A stretch of 64,000 nucleotides of DNA from Sepioteuthis lessoniana. Taxonomy: Eukaryota; Mollusca; Cephalopoda; Myopsida; Loliginidae. The notes beneath the pieces were generated by a model. That model was not told where the DNA came from and made no database searches. It saw only the letters and a list, made by a program, of their open reading frames with translations. The stretch is taken from positions 61,166,718 through 61,230,717 of the forward strand of contig OY757924.1 in NCBI GenBank assembly GCA_963585895.1, written 5' to 3'. The translations under genes were made by a program, and so were the position numbers. Below, one piece after another: positions 21,736 through 32,539 of the stretch (positions within the stretch are counted from its first letter, which is position 1; each line of letters starts with the position of its first letter).

Positions 21736-21892
21736 GAATCTACGTGTATTTCGTAATAATAAGTTGAACATGAAAAAATAATTTTTTATCCAAATAATTC
21801 CTAATGTTTTCAAATTCGAAACTTTTCGATTTATAACGGCCTCAAACTCTACTAGGTGATCTTGTTTACGTAGTTTTTAGGAGTATCTCTAA

Positions 21893-21910
21893 TCTCTCTC
21901 CCTTTCTCTG

Positions 21911-21979
<69 letters not shown>

Positions 21980-21992
21980 ATGTGTGTGTACT
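21893..21992. repeat. Compound microsatellite (CT)n(AT)n(GT)n
   Basis: CT block with interruptions, then AT, then GT. Confidence 0.95.
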
Positions 21993-22766
21993 TTAGCTGT
22001 TTGAATAAAACAACACTTGACCGATATTTAAATATTTCGTTTTCGACAGGCGAAGTAGAGAATAATCTAAAACATTGTTTAAATAAAGTGATCGTGCGCC
22101 CATTAAAAAAACTACTAGTAAGAATATCAAAGTAGGTGAGAACCTAATTGCTGATGCCGTACGTAGAAGGGGAATTAAAGAAAAACCTCTCCTTGGAGCA
22201 CGTTCTAGAGAACTAATCAACTCATTCAAACGATTACTGATTCTAGAAAATTAACTAAAGTTAGCATTCGATAAAAGATGTTCACAATTAATTAAGAAAC
22301 TGTGCATAGTACAATGTGTGATGAAAAGGAAACGATACTGAATGTTCCGTTCTTTTAAAGCTTCTAGCGTAGTTAGCGAAAACTGCTATGTCAGTGATGT
22401 GTAATCGTCCGATGAGTAGCGGAAATATCACAAAAAGCATAAATCGTCTCAGTTGTGAGGACCTCATTTTCATTCAGTTTTTACGACCATGGGAGTAGAG
22501 GTAAATGAAAAAATGACATAACGCACGGAATTGTTTTTTTCGTTCTGAAACTAAACATATATTTGGATTATTCCTCACTCTCTGCACACTCGAATATTTG
22601 TATCCCCCAAACCTAACAAACAGAAGGAGGACAAATCAAGAAACCAATTTGTTTTTAGTAGGGTTTTACAAGGCACAACACTCTCTTTCCTACCTCACGT
22701 GGACGACAGAGAGTCTTGATTAATTTTTTGCATCTGTTCATATCGATTTATCAATCTATCTACCTA
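21993..22766. other. No recognisable feature
   Basis: Two minus-strand frames of 61 and 78 codons are present without recognisable motifs. Nothing else identified. Confidence 0.4.
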
Positions 22767-22767
22767 T

Positions 22768-22965
22768 GGAGGCTTCGTGGTGTAATAGGTAACGTACTGG
22801 ACGTCGACAGCGAACAAAGAGATTTCGAACCCAAATTTTTCTATTAAGTTTCCTTTTGGAGTATTACCCTTGGGAAAGGCATGAACCCCCTTATCCACTC
22901 ATTAATATGATTAAATATTGCCACCACTATTCTTTAACATGGGTGGCTTTATACGTAAACCAAAT
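22768..22965 (+). mobile_element. tRNA-derived SINE (A/B type), diverged
   Basis: Head ggaggcttcgtggtgtaata and ggtaacgtactgg, B-box-like gatttcgaaccc, then acccttgggaaaggcatgaa and tgattaaatattgccaccac. The 3' tail is short (cgtaaaccaaata). Confidence 0.8.
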
Positions 22966-23756
22966 ATACCTATCTAGCTATATATCTGTCTCAGTCAGTT
23001 CATATCAATCTATATAACTAATATGCACTCAGCAGTTATCCAGAATAAGATTTCTGAATTTTTTTTAAAACCTCGGATTGCATTGCGGTCTTTATTTTGT
23101 CCGATTTAAAATGTTTCCCGGAAAATACAATTTTATAAGCACGGTCCTTTTACCAAACTGACGACCGTAAAATTAAAAAAAAATGTCTGGAGTGACAAGA
23201 AAAATGATAAAATGACCTTAAATAGATGTCAGAGTTACTTTTCGCTCACTTTTACAGGATGCAGTCAAAAATGTCTTAGTTATTCTTGTACCGATCTCAA
23301 CCACACACTCCTCTTTCAGCAATAAAAAATCTTAAAGCATCAGGGACGATCCTAATCGATGTTCTGACAAGCACTTTTGGTTTTTATTGAGGTCGGTGAA
23401 TTTTATGTTCACTCAGATACTTTCATCGTTTCTTGTTTAACATTTTTTCCTGTTGCTAAAAACTGCCCATATAACGACATTTGATCGTCGTTTTCATTGC
23501 ACCAGTCACTAGTGGAGAGAGAACAAGAACACGTGACAGTTTAATACTTTCTGATTGGGCAGATCTTCTGAAAACGCTGCATACTATCAATTCAAGTTTG
23601 GTCAATCGTGAAAACTAGAGAGGAAAAGAATTGTCAAAATTTTAAAGTGAAAGGTAGCCATAATTTCAAGGGTCAACAATCGAGACTAACTTTAGCAAGA
23701 AAAGGATAAAAAGATTTGCAAAGAGAAACATTTAAACAAGATAGCTAAAGTAGATA
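22966..23756. other. No recognisable feature
   Basis: AT-rich DNA, nothing identified. Confidence 0.45.
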
Positions 23757-23812
23757 ACACACACACACACACACACACACACTTATATATATATATATAT
23801 ATATATATATGG
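23757..23812. repeat. Compound microsatellite (AC)n(AT)n
   Basis: About 13 AC units followed by about 13 AT units. Confidence 0.96.
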
Positions 23813-23929
23813 AAAGCATGTAAAATCAAATCAAAAGAAGGAGGCTTTTTATTGAATAAGGCAATGAATCAATGCTATTCGTATTACTAGCAGAGGTTGA
23901 AAGAAAGAAATTAAACAAATGAAGAACAT

Positions 23930-24824
23930 CCAATCATGATAAATATGACGAATAGATGAGGACATGGAAGAGGACAAATTAGAAAACAACAATATGAGCG
24001 TTTTAAACGATTAATAAACAACATCTCCCACCACAAAACCTGGACATGGCTAAGAAAATGAAACTTTAAGAGAGAGACATAATCTATCCTAATAATAGCA
24101 CAAAACAAAGCCATAAAAAACAATCATATCAAAGCAAGAATAGATAAGACGCACCAAAATAGTAAAGGTAGGCTACTCAGGAACAGAGATGAAACCATCA
24201 ATCACATAAAAAGCGAATGCAGCAAATTAGAGAAGAAGGAATATAAGACTAGACACGTCTAGGTGTACAAGGTGATCCACTGGGATATGTGCAAGAAATT
24301 TAAATTTCACCATACGAACAAATGGTATATGCACAACCCAACACCCGTCCTAAAAAGTAACACACATAAACTCCTATAGGACTTTGACATACACACTGAT
24401 CACCTAATCTCGGCCAGAAGAACAGACCTAATAATAATCAACAAAGAAAAAAAAGAGAATTTGCAAAATTGTCAACTTTGCTGTCCCGGCTGACCACAGA
24501 ATAAAACTGAAAAAATGTGAAAAGAAGGATAAGTACCTCGATCTTGCTAGGGAATTATAAAAAAAATTATGTCAATTGTAATGGGTGCGTTTGGAACAGT
24601 AACTAAAGGATTGCAAAAGGGACTGGAGGATTGGAAGTTGGCGGATGAGTGGAGACCAACGAAATTACTACATTATTCAGAACGGTCAGAATACTGAGAA
24701 GAGTACTGAAGACTTGAGGAGACTTGCTGTCACTCACACTCCTGTGAAACAGCATCAGCTAACGCTGATGTGAAAAACTCTGATGAGGAATTAATAATAA
24801 TAATATTAATAATAATAATAATTG
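23930..24824 (+). pseudogene. RLE-LINE copy 1 (C-terminal region, CCHC and endonuclease)
   Basis: Begins inside the post-RT region (yYERFKRLINNISHHKTWTW order, frame broken). It continues through the position of a CCHC knuckle, a KWYMHNPTPVLKS segment and SARRTDLIIINKE, where the usual P of the RPD motif is T, then KIVNFAVPADH, where the family Asp before FAVP is Asn. It ends ctaacgctgatgtgaaaaac followed by a run of TAA units (about 24,790-24,824). The protein would nick target DNA and reverse-transcribe its RNA. This copy is 5'-truncated, with stops. Confidence 0.9.
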
Positions 24825-25855
24825 CCATGATGCTACTTAACCTCACACTAAGAAAATACACAGCCGGATATAAACTTAGTAAATCGCAAGAAAAGATCAA
24901 TCACCGACATGAACGACATCAAACTATTTGCAAAAAATCAAAAAGGACTGTGAATTCTCATACACGCAGTTTGAATATACAGTAAGGACATAGGAATGGA
25001 ATTTGGCATAGAAAAATGTGCCATTCTAGTAATGAAAAGCGAAAAACAACACCTGACGGATGGAATGAAACTACCAACTCAAGACTGGAACGCTTGGAGA
25101 AAAAAGAAACCTAGGGCACCATGGAGGCTTACACAATCAAACAAGTGGAGATGTTAGAAAAAATTAAGAAAGAATAACCCAGAAGGAACAGAAAGCTGCT
25201 CGAGACAAAACTATATTGCAGAAACTCTATAAAAGGAATTAATACCAGGTCTGTAGGCCTCGTAAGATATTCAGGACCCTTTTTGAAGTGGACTAGAGAA
25301 GAACGTAAGCAAATAGACGAAAGAACAAGAAAACTAATCACCATACACCATACATAAGACTATATGTATCAAGAAAGGAAGGAAGAATAGGAATTGGCAG
25401 CATTGAAGATAGCCTGGACGCATCGATACAACGACTCGAGGACTACATAGAAAAGCACGAAGGGGGACTGTTTTCTGTCACCAGAAGCGATAATGACAAC
25501 ACGAAGGCCAACTGAATGACAATAACTTGAAGACAAAAATAGGAAGAAAAACAACCCTATGGGCATTTTGAACGACTAATAAGCAACATCTCACACAATA
25601 AAACGTGAACGTCGTTAAGAAAAGGAAACCTTGAGAGAGAAACTGAATATCTTCAATTAGCAGGACAAAACAACGCCATAAGGACTATTGATACCAAAGA
25701 GAGAATTGAGAAGACGCAACAAAACAGCAGATGTAGGTTATATGGTGATAAGAGACGAAACGATCAATCATATAATAAACGATTGCAGCAAATTAGCACA
25801 GGATGAGTATGAGACTAGAAACGATTAGGTGGGGAAGGTGATAAACTGGGAGGAG
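24821..25855 (+). pseudogene. RLE-LINE copy 2 (RT to CCHC region, truncated both ends)
   Basis: Starts directly at the end of the TAA tail of copy 1 with IAMMLLNLTLRKYTAGYKL, the RT segment before the active site. It continues through FGIEKCAILVMKS, RYSGPFLKWTRE, KRTRKL-like sequence, SIEDSLDASIQRLEDYIEKH and a broken CCHC region, and stops near KVINWE at about 25,853. There copy 3 begins. Many frameshifts and stops are present. The missing 3' end and the abrupt join suggest that a later insertion or a deletion removed it. Confidence 0.88.
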
Positions 25856-27527
25856 AAAAAGCTTGGCTGAAACAAAGATCCTAAGAGGGATTTTCCAAGG
25901 AGATGCACTATCACCCCTACTATTCCTAATTGCCATGATGCCACTACACCACATACTCAGAAAATGCGCGACCGGATACAAACTTAGTAGATCACAAGAA
26001 AAGATCAACCACCTTATGGACACGGATGGCATAAAACTAGTTGCAAAAAATGAAAAAGAACGGGAAACCCTGATTCACACAGAATATACAGTCGATACAT
26101 AGGGTTTGAATTTGGTATTGAAAAATGCGTTCTGCTCGTCATGAAAAGTGACAAACGACATCTAACTGACGGAATAGAACTACCAAATCAAGACAAGATG
26201 AGAACGCTCGTAGAAAACGAGACCTACAAATACTTAGGAATCTTGGAGGCTGACACCATAAAACAAGCGGAAATAAAAAAAAAATTCAAAATGAATATCT
26301 CAGGAGAGCTAGAGAACTACTCTAGACAAAGCCCTCTAGCAGAAACATTATCAAAGGAATAAATAATTGGGCTGTACCCTTCGTTAGATACTCTGGATCC
26401 TTTCTCAAGTGAACCAGAGATGAACTTAGACAAACGAACCAAAGAACTAGAAAACTAATGACCATGCATAAGGCATTGTATCCCAGAGACGACGTGGACA
26501 GGCTATATGTACCAAGAAAAGATGGGGGGTAGGGGACTTTCCAGCATCGAAGACAGCGTTGATACATCCATACAACGATTAGAAGACTACATAGAAAAAC
26601 ACAAAATAGGACTGATTTCGGTCATCAGAAACAATACTGACAAAACGATAAAGAACAGAATGACAAAAACTAAGAAACAAAAATGAGAAGAAAAACAACT
26701 CCATGGGCGTTTTAAACGACAAATAAATAACATCACATACGACAAAACCTGGAGATGGCTAAGAAAATGAAACTTTAAGAGAGAAATAGAATCTCTCCTC
26801 ATGGCAACATAAAACGGATCCATAAGAACCAATCATATCAAAGCGAGGATAGATAAGACGCAACAAAATAGCAAATGTAGACTATGCGGTGACAGAAATG
26901 AAATCATCAATCACATAATAAGCGAATGCAGCAAATTGGTACAGGAGGAGTTCAAGGCTAGACATGACTGGGTGGGCAAGGTGATCCACAGGGAAATGTG
27001 CAAGAAATTTAAATTCGCCCATGCCAACAAATGGTATATGCACAACCCAGCACCTGTCCTAGAAAACAACACACACAAACTCCTATGGGGCTTGATATAC
27101 AAACGGATCAGCTAATCTCAGCCAGAAGACCAGACATTATAATAATCGACAAAAAAAAAAAAAAAAAAAAAAAAGAAAGAAGAAAATCTGCAAAATTGTC
27201 AAATTTGCTGTCCCGGCTGATCACAGAATAAAACTGAAAGAATGTGAAAAGTGAGATAAGAACCTCGATCTTAGAGAATTGAAAAAACTATGGAACATGA
27301 AGGAGACAATTATACCAATTTTGATTCGTGCTTTTGGCACAGTAACTAAATGATTATTAAAGGGCCTGGAAGATTTGGGAGTGGGCGGCGGAGTGTAGAC
27401 CATCCAAACAACAGCATTATTGAAAACGGCCAGAATACTGAGAAGAGTCCTGAAGACTTGAGGAGACTTGCCCTCACTCAATCTCCAGTGAAAGACCATC
27501 AGCTTGCGCTGATGTGAAAAACTCTAA

Positions 27528-27574
<47 letters not shown>
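25856..27574 (+). pseudogene. RLE-LINE copy 3 (longest copy: RT palm to 3' TAA tail)
   Basis: Domains in order: RT segment ILRGIFQGDALSPLLFLIAM at 25,880-25,940; the active-site neighbourhood reads HLMDTDGIKLVAK, so a paired-Asp box is not intact; ETYKYLGILEADTIKQ; the RTRKLMTMHKAL thumb segment; IEDSV-type repeats; CCHC knuckle CRLCGDRNEIINHIISEC near 26,878-26,931; KWYMHNPAPVLEN; RRPDIIIIDKK; and KIVKFAVPADH, where the expected Asp is Lys. A 22-base A run interrupts the endonuclease at 27,153-27,174. It ends gctgatgtgaaaaactctaa and (TAA)n at 27,528-27,573. It is inactive but is the best reference for the family here. Confidence 0.93.
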
Positions 27575-27577
<3 letters not shown>

Positions 27578-27927
27578 GAGAATTTGCAAAATTGTAGACT
27601 TTACTGTCCCAGGTGACCACAGAATAAAACTGAAAGAATGTGAAAAGAAAGATGAATACCTCGACCTTTCTAGAGAATTCAAAAACCATGCGGAACATGA
27701 GAGCGACGATTGTACAAATTGTGATTGGTGTTTTTGGCACAATAACTAGATGAATATTAAAAGGTCTGGAGGTCTTGGAAGTTGGCTGACTGGTAGAGAC
27801 TATCCAAATGACAGCATTACTGAGAACGGCCAGAATACTGAGAAGAGTCCTCGAGACTTGTGAAGACTTGCTGTCACTCAGAATCCAGTGAAAAACTATC
27901 GGCTAACGCTGATGTGAAAAGCTCTAA

Positions 27928-27930
<3 letters not shown>
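27575..27930 (+). pseudogene. RLE-LINE copy 4 (3' end only)
   Basis: Starts inside the TAA array that ends copy 3, at the endonuclease segment KIVDFTVPGDH, which keeps the Asp lost in copies 1 and 3. It continues to ctaacgctgatgtgaaaagc, followed by a second TAA array with a GAA extension (27,928-28,024). It is strongly 5'-truncated and in the same orientation as copies 1-3. Confidence 0.92.
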
Positions 27931-27964
<34 letters not shown>

Positions 27965-27985
27965 TAATAATAATAATAATAATAA

Positions 27986-28016
<31 letters not shown>

Positions 28017-28034
28017 AAGAAGAAAAAGAAGAGG
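27928..28034. repeat. (TAA)n then (GAA)n microsatellite at LINE 3' end
   Basis: TAA units with one ACA change, then about 13 GAA units. The open frame on the minus strand here is an artefact. Confidence 0.95.
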
Positions 28035-28300
28035 TAAAAACCTTAAATACGGTCTCGTTACTCGGTGTTTCTCGAGTCAAACAAAGCAAGAGGTGAAAAA
28101 AAGGCTTGATATGAGAATTTGTCACATGGCAAATAAAACAAAATACTTATTCATGTCTACTTTTGAAAAGGAATACAGATTTTTTTCGTGTTGTTATGTT
28201 GTTTTTTTTTTTTTTTGTTCATTAATTTATTTGGTGCAGGGTCTTCTAAAACATACATCTAAACACTCAAGGTTTTTTTTTACTTTCTTCCATTTTATAA
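28035..28300. other. No recognisable feature
   Basis: T-rich sequence with two poly(T) runs of 8 and about 16 bases. Nothing identified. Confidence 0.45.
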
Positions 28301-28304
28301 AGGG

Positions 28305-28306
<2 letters not shown>

Positions 28307-28385
<79 letters not shown>
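28307..28385. repeat. Compound microsatellite (AT)n(GT)n
   Basis: About 22 AT units then about 13 GT units. Confidence 0.97.
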
Positions 28386-28387
<2 letters not shown>

Positions 28388-28394
28388 AAAGTTA

Positions 28395-28560
28395 CTTTAT
28401 GCCTACTTGCTTAACACTCAGCATTATAAGGTACGGATCAAGAATGAAGCAGAGAAAACCAGGGAAAAGTGTAGCGCCCTCCCCTACACCTTTGAGTAGA
28501 AGCTATCGAAATGGGAGCCTTCAAGTCACCCTCGACTAAGGTCACCAACTTTACTTACTT
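28395..28560 (+). mobile_element. SINE-G copy (plus strand)
   Basis: Blocks: ttgcttaacactcagcatta, aaggtacggatcaagaatga, gcgccctcccctacaccttt, gctatcgaaatgggagcctt and aagtcaccctcgactaaggt. The end repeats as gcaccaactttact-like sequence before an AT-rich run. No clear tRNA head here. Confidence 0.85.
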
Positions 28561-28754
28561 TACTCTGTATATATATTTACATATATATATATATCGTGTG
28601 TGTGTGAGCGTGTATAATATTAGCGTATTTCTCTTGAAGAATCTAAGCTTGGGTTCATTGAGTCCCTTTTCAGAAGTTAATTCTGTTGCACTCATTAATA
28701 TATTTTCCTCGTTATCATTATTAAGCTTTTGCTCTTTAACAGTTGTTTTACGCG

Positions 28755-28988
28755 TTGCGTTATCTCGTGGTGTTATGGTTATTGTCCTAGGAAATGGACA
28801 CGGTGAACCGATTTCAAAACCTGGAAGAGTTTTTTTTCTAATACCTTTGAAAAAAGTATAAATCCCGCTATTCTCTCCCCAGCTATGAAACCATTGTAGA
28901 AAGGATTAGGATCTTTAACCTTTTTACGGTAACCATTAAGGGAAAAGAAAAACTGTGCATTCAAACCCGTTAAATTATACGTAAAATT
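28755..28988 (+). mobile_element. SINE-A copy
   Basis: Head tatctcgtggtgttatggtt and cctaggaaatggacacggtg, degraded B box, acctttgaaaaaagtataaa, attctctccccagctatg, and tail ttcaaacccgttaaa. The minus-strand 61-codon frame across it is not a gene. Confidence 0.87.
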
Positions 28989-28999
28989 TGCATTGTTTC

Positions 29000-29002
<3 letters not shown>

Positions 29003-29062
<60 letters not shown>
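29003..29062. repeat. Microsatellite (AT)n, about 29 units
   Basis: Uninterrupted AT run. Confidence 0.97.
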
Positions 29063-29063
<1 letters not shown>

Positions 29064-29084
29064 CAATCTGGCAAGTAACATTTA

Positions 29085-29372
29085 AAGTTGCTCAGTCGCT
29101 TGGTGCTGTAGAATAAACTGACTTCCTCCTTGCAGAATGCTAAGACGAGTGCCCTGAAATGACATTAAACAATCTGATATTGAGGCTCCAGTAACACTGG
29201 AACTTTAGGTAATGAGGAGCACTCCTTCATCGCCATTGCTTCCAGGCCCACTCTGTCCCGAACTAGTAGCACATAAAAAATTCCTATCAATCGGTCAAAT
29301 ATAACTGTTCGACATTGAAACTGTGTTCAAATAAATAGCTGATCTTAATTTAAATGGTGATGATACAGAGTT
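29085..29372 (+). mobile_element. Family D head (plus strand)
   Basis: Blocks gcttggtgctgtagaataaa, gacattaaacaatctgatat, aacactggaactttaggtaa and aatcggtcaaatataactg, then a truncated body. It runs tail-to-tail into a complete copy on the opposite strand. Confidence 0.87.
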
Positions 29373-29373
29373 A

Positions 29374-29965
29374 TATTTAGTTTGGTTTGGTTTGTTGGGT
29401 TTTACGGCATATCAACCTTTGTATGTTATTTAACGCCAAATCCATTTTTATGTAAATAATCTGTTCTATTGAAAATAGTTCAGTTTAGCATAAGTACACA
29501 GTTTAATTGTCAAAAACATTTCTCTTTCAAACTATTCAAGCAGTTATATGTAACAATTCAGTTAAGTGTAAATACACTTTTAATGTCAAGAAACAGTTCT
29601 ATTTCAAATAATTCAGTTAAGCATAAGCATGCAGTTTAAATGTAAGTATGGTTTAATTGTCAAAAAAATTTCTATTTCAAGTTATTCAGTTTACTCAAAC
29701 AAATCAGTTTAGCATAAGTATGCTGTTAGTTCTATTTAACCCATAGATTCGACCCTATCAGGTGCAACCACTCCGGGCCAGAGTGGGCCGGGGAGCGATG
29801 GTAATGAAGGGGTACTCCGCTTTCCTCAAAGCTCAAGCATCACTGGAAACTCACCATCAGATTGTGTAGTGTCATATCCCGGATACTCGTTGGGGGTGTC
29901 TTACCCCTCTGCAGAGGTACAGTCAGTCTATTCTACAGCTCCAGCTGACTGGGCAATGCTATATT
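29374..29965 (-). mobile_element. Family D, near full-length copy (minus strand), about 590 bp
   Basis: On the minus strand it runs from gcccagtcagctggagctgt (near 29,965) through acctctgcagaggggtaaga, gagtatccgggatatgacac, aggaaagcggagtacccctt and cccactctggcccggagtgg. It then has about six body units and ends gccgtaaaacccaacaaacc with aaaccaaac repeats near 29,378. It is the best-preserved full copy and is used here as the family reference. Confidence 0.92.
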
Positions 29966-30001
29966 TGGAACAATTCAATTCTGATGAATTATGTTTACAA
30001 A

Positions 30002-30026
30002 CTATATATATATATATATATATATA
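30002..30026. repeat. Short (AT)n
   Basis: About 12 AT units next to a SINE. Confidence 0.95.
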
Positions 30027-30273
30027 AAAGGAGGTGCCCGTGATGTAATGTTTATCGTCCTAGGAAATGGACACGGTGATGAGTTCAAATCCTGGACGAG
30101 ACTGATTGCATTTCACATTGTACTAATACCCTTGGGAAAGGTATGAATCCAATTATTCTCCCGCAAGCTATGGGTAAATAGTAGGGCAGACTGAATTCTT
30201 CATCCTTCGTGTGGCAACTAGTCTAGGAGAAGGAAAACTGAATTAAATCCTGTTAAACTCCGCTTAAATATTT
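30027..30273 (+). mobile_element. SINE-A copy, well preserved
   Basis: Head ggaggtgcccgtgatgtaat, tcctaggaaatggacacggt, B box gagttcaaatcctgg, acccttgggaaaggtatgaa, caagctatgggtaaatagta, aactagtctaggagaaggaa and tail cctgttaaactccgctta. The tRNA-like region extends about 70 bases. Confidence 0.92.
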
Positions 30274-30359
30274 ATTTAAAATTATTCTTACACAATAATT
30301 CTCTAGATATTGCAGCTTTTTCTAAGTGCTTTTTCTCAACTAGAAATATGTTCTCTCCA

Positions 30360-30800
30360 CATTAGTTTAATTTGGTTTTATGGCATATCACCCATTGTAG
30401 GTTATCTAATGCCGAATCTATTTTATACATGTATATTAAGTATATATGATTTGTATACGTGTTGTGGATGACATTCTTAAAGAGACCGAGCAATACCTTG
30501 CACACATATAAATGGTTTCATGTATTGCTATATAACTGTCACAATTTAATATCAGACATTTTTGCACACATAGTTTGTTCCCTTTGACGCACAGATCAGA
30601 CCCTCTCAGATGTTACCACTACAGGATTGAGTGTATCTAGGAGCGATGGCAATGAAAGGTTACTTCATATTCCCCAGATCTTCAAAACTGGAACCTTGCC
30701 ATCAGATGATTTAATGCCATATCCAGGTCAATCGTTAGGAGAATCTTACCCCACTGCCAAGATGCTGTCGGTATTTTGTACAGACAGGGCTTCCACATTG
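30360..30800 (-). mobile_element. Family D, internally shortened copy (minus strand)
   Basis: The tail end lies at 30,365 (ttggttttatggcatatcac, with a gttatctaatgccgaatc block). There are few body units. The head has taggagcgatggcaatgaaa, aaaactggaaccttgccatc and ctgccaagatgctg, up to about 30,795. The 72-codon frame on the plus strand is a read-through of this repeat. Confidence 0.85.
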
Positions 30801-30877
30801 ATTCCAACCATATTTCTATTTCATTGTATTCATATACGTTTTTGAAATTATTTCGTGTATAAGTCAGTTTGTGAATC

Positions 30878-31092
30878 GAATTACCAGAAAATCCGCCGAA
30901 CACTTACGCACGATATACGGGAACACTGGGCGGCTGTTTCGACCTTATTATGTCTCATCTACAGTGTATACCGTAACCTCCACCACTGGAGATCGAACCA
31001 GCGACCAAAGATTGTAGTGCCGAAACTCTACAACTGAGCCACCAGTTCATATCACACACAAGTGACGCCTAACCAACTAGTTATCGTAATTG
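30878..31092 (-). mobile_element. SINE-E copy (minus strand)
   Basis: The reverse complement has ggtggctcagttgtagagtt, a B-box gctggttcgatctcc, a cactgtagatgagacataat block and an accagaaaatccgccgaaca block at the 3' side. It is collinear with 16,778-16,960. Confidence 0.85.
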
Positions 31093-31342
31093 TGCAGCTA
31101 AATAACCAAAATATGTCTTGCAGGTAACATGCCTACTCTTTCCAGAGGACACGGTCACCCCCCCACCAGGGCCACGTCTTCCCAAGAAGCTTAGAAATAC
31201 ACATCCGCGTAATTAATATGACCTCAAGAGCAAGGGAATAGATGTACATATTTCTATATTTTAAGTAGAGGAATTGATATTGTGAACCATAGCATTGCTA
31301 TTAATATTGTGAAACATAGCATCGTTATTCAGAAAGATATTA
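31093..31342. other. No recognisable feature
   Basis: Includes a C-rich segment (cacccccccaccagggcc) and a short direct repeat around attgtgaa(a/c)catagca at about 31,280-31,322. No gene supported. Confidence 0.45.
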
Positions 31343-31430
31343 GATTGAATGTGTACGTAATAGCGCAACTGGGGTTCAAAAACGCTTACTACGATATCAC
31401 AGTCGTGTGTGTTAACCACAAATCCACCGG
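31343..31430 (-). mobile_element. SINE-B head fragment (minus strand)
   Basis: gtacgtaatagcgcaactgg, ggttcaaaaacgcttactac and gttaaccacaaatccacc correspond to the tRNA-like head seen at 17,340-17,412. Confidence 0.75.
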
Positions 31431-31449
31431 ATTTCTTCGTTTTCGTTTA

Positions 31450-31600
31450 AGTTATTATTATCCCGTAGAAGACAGACAATATACCAAGGGTTACAAAACT
31501 GGTTTCTTTATAACATGGCGTACAGTACCTACTAAGGAGGGGAATATGGAGAACAACTCCTTCTGCCTATTCACCACATTTCACCTCCTTAAAATTCATT
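31450..31600. repeat. Dispersed repeat I, copy 1
   Basis: Shares cccgtagaagacagacaata, ccaagggttaca and tacctactaaggag with 35,185-35,330 in the same order. Class unknown. Confidence 0.6.
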
Positions 31601-31639
31601 CTCCCCATTAGATGGATTTTAAAGACATAACATAGACTC

Positions 31640-32010
31640 TTAGATACAATGGTTTGGTGTGTTGCCTTTGCAAATATTTGGTCTCCAACTCTACTGGCTT
31701 TCTTGAGTCTGTCGATGGTATTTTACTCTTTGTTTGGGAATTGACACTAAAGCGTCCTTATGGTGGACCGATTCTTCTATTAGCATTTGCAAATACCTGG
31801 ACATTGATAGGCTTCCCATCGTTTCAGCTTGATAAGTGCCAGTGCCCATATGGCTGGCTTCTATGGCTGGCCAATGTTTACGTACATGGTCGACATGTTT
31901 CCGGATTATTTGTCCGCTTGACCATATCCCATACAATGATACAGATCCTGAAATTTTATCAACAACCCATGGGATACATTAAACCAAGGAATCGAAGATG
32001 TGAATAAAGA
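31640..32010 (-). pseudogene. Possible Ty3/Gypsy integrase C-terminal remnant, minus strand
   Basis: The minus frame at 31,691-31,936 includes GIWSSGQIIRKHVDHVRKHW. That resembles the short segment after the integrase core in Gypsy polyproteins, where the protein ends with a GxxxxRHVDQxR-like motif. It lies on the same strand as, and downstream of, the pol remnants at 32,540-34,640, as expected for one element. The integrase catalytic core is not recognisable. Confidence 0.5.
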
Positions 32011-32158
32011 ACAGATTTCTTCTCCGTGACTTCTCTTTGCTTTGCATTTGGATTAAGCCTTCGTTTTATTACCATTTGTTTTTGTACTTAAGCATTTATT
32101 CGTTTGATAGACTTAACAAGGTCTCGTGGTCAATTTCCTTTTCAACTGTCCAGCTCGT

Positions 32159-32285
32159 TGGGTCAACTTGGGTGGTGTTATGGTTGGCTAGCTACACTAG
32201 AAAACCTTTGCGAATGAATTCGAGTCTCATTGGGTGCCTCATTCATACGGCCACATGTTATATCTAAGCAAAACACTTTAAAAAT
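32159..32285 (+). mobile_element. SINE-C copy, first of a tandem pair
   Basis: Head gggtggtgttatggttggct, B-box-like attcgagtctcattgggtg, cattcatacggccacatgtt and gcaaaacactttaaaaatta. Lies within the decayed Gypsy region. Confidence 0.85.
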
Positions 32286-32415
32286 TAAGGACGCTTCGAG
32301 TGGTGTAATAATGAGTGAGCTTGACTTGCAAACCTTCAAGAGTGAGTTCGAGTCTCAACGGGTACCCAATTCATACGGCCTCGAGCCATATCTAAGTAAA
32401 ACAATTAGTAAATGT
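32286..32415 (+). mobile_element. SINE-C copy, second of a tandem pair
   Basis: Head ggacgcttcgagtggtgtaa, B-box-like gagttcgagtctcaacggg, tcatacggcctcgagccata and aaacaattagtaaatgtca. Directly abuts the previous copy in the same orientation. Confidence 0.87.
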
Positions 32416-32539
32416 CAAGTAGTTAAGCTCTTGATAGATCTTCGACTGTGTGTGGCTTGGTACGATATTATTACAAGCATTTCACAAATCTGTGTTTCAA
32501 TATCTCCTTTCTTTATTTTTTCAATGCGCCCTTAAAGGA

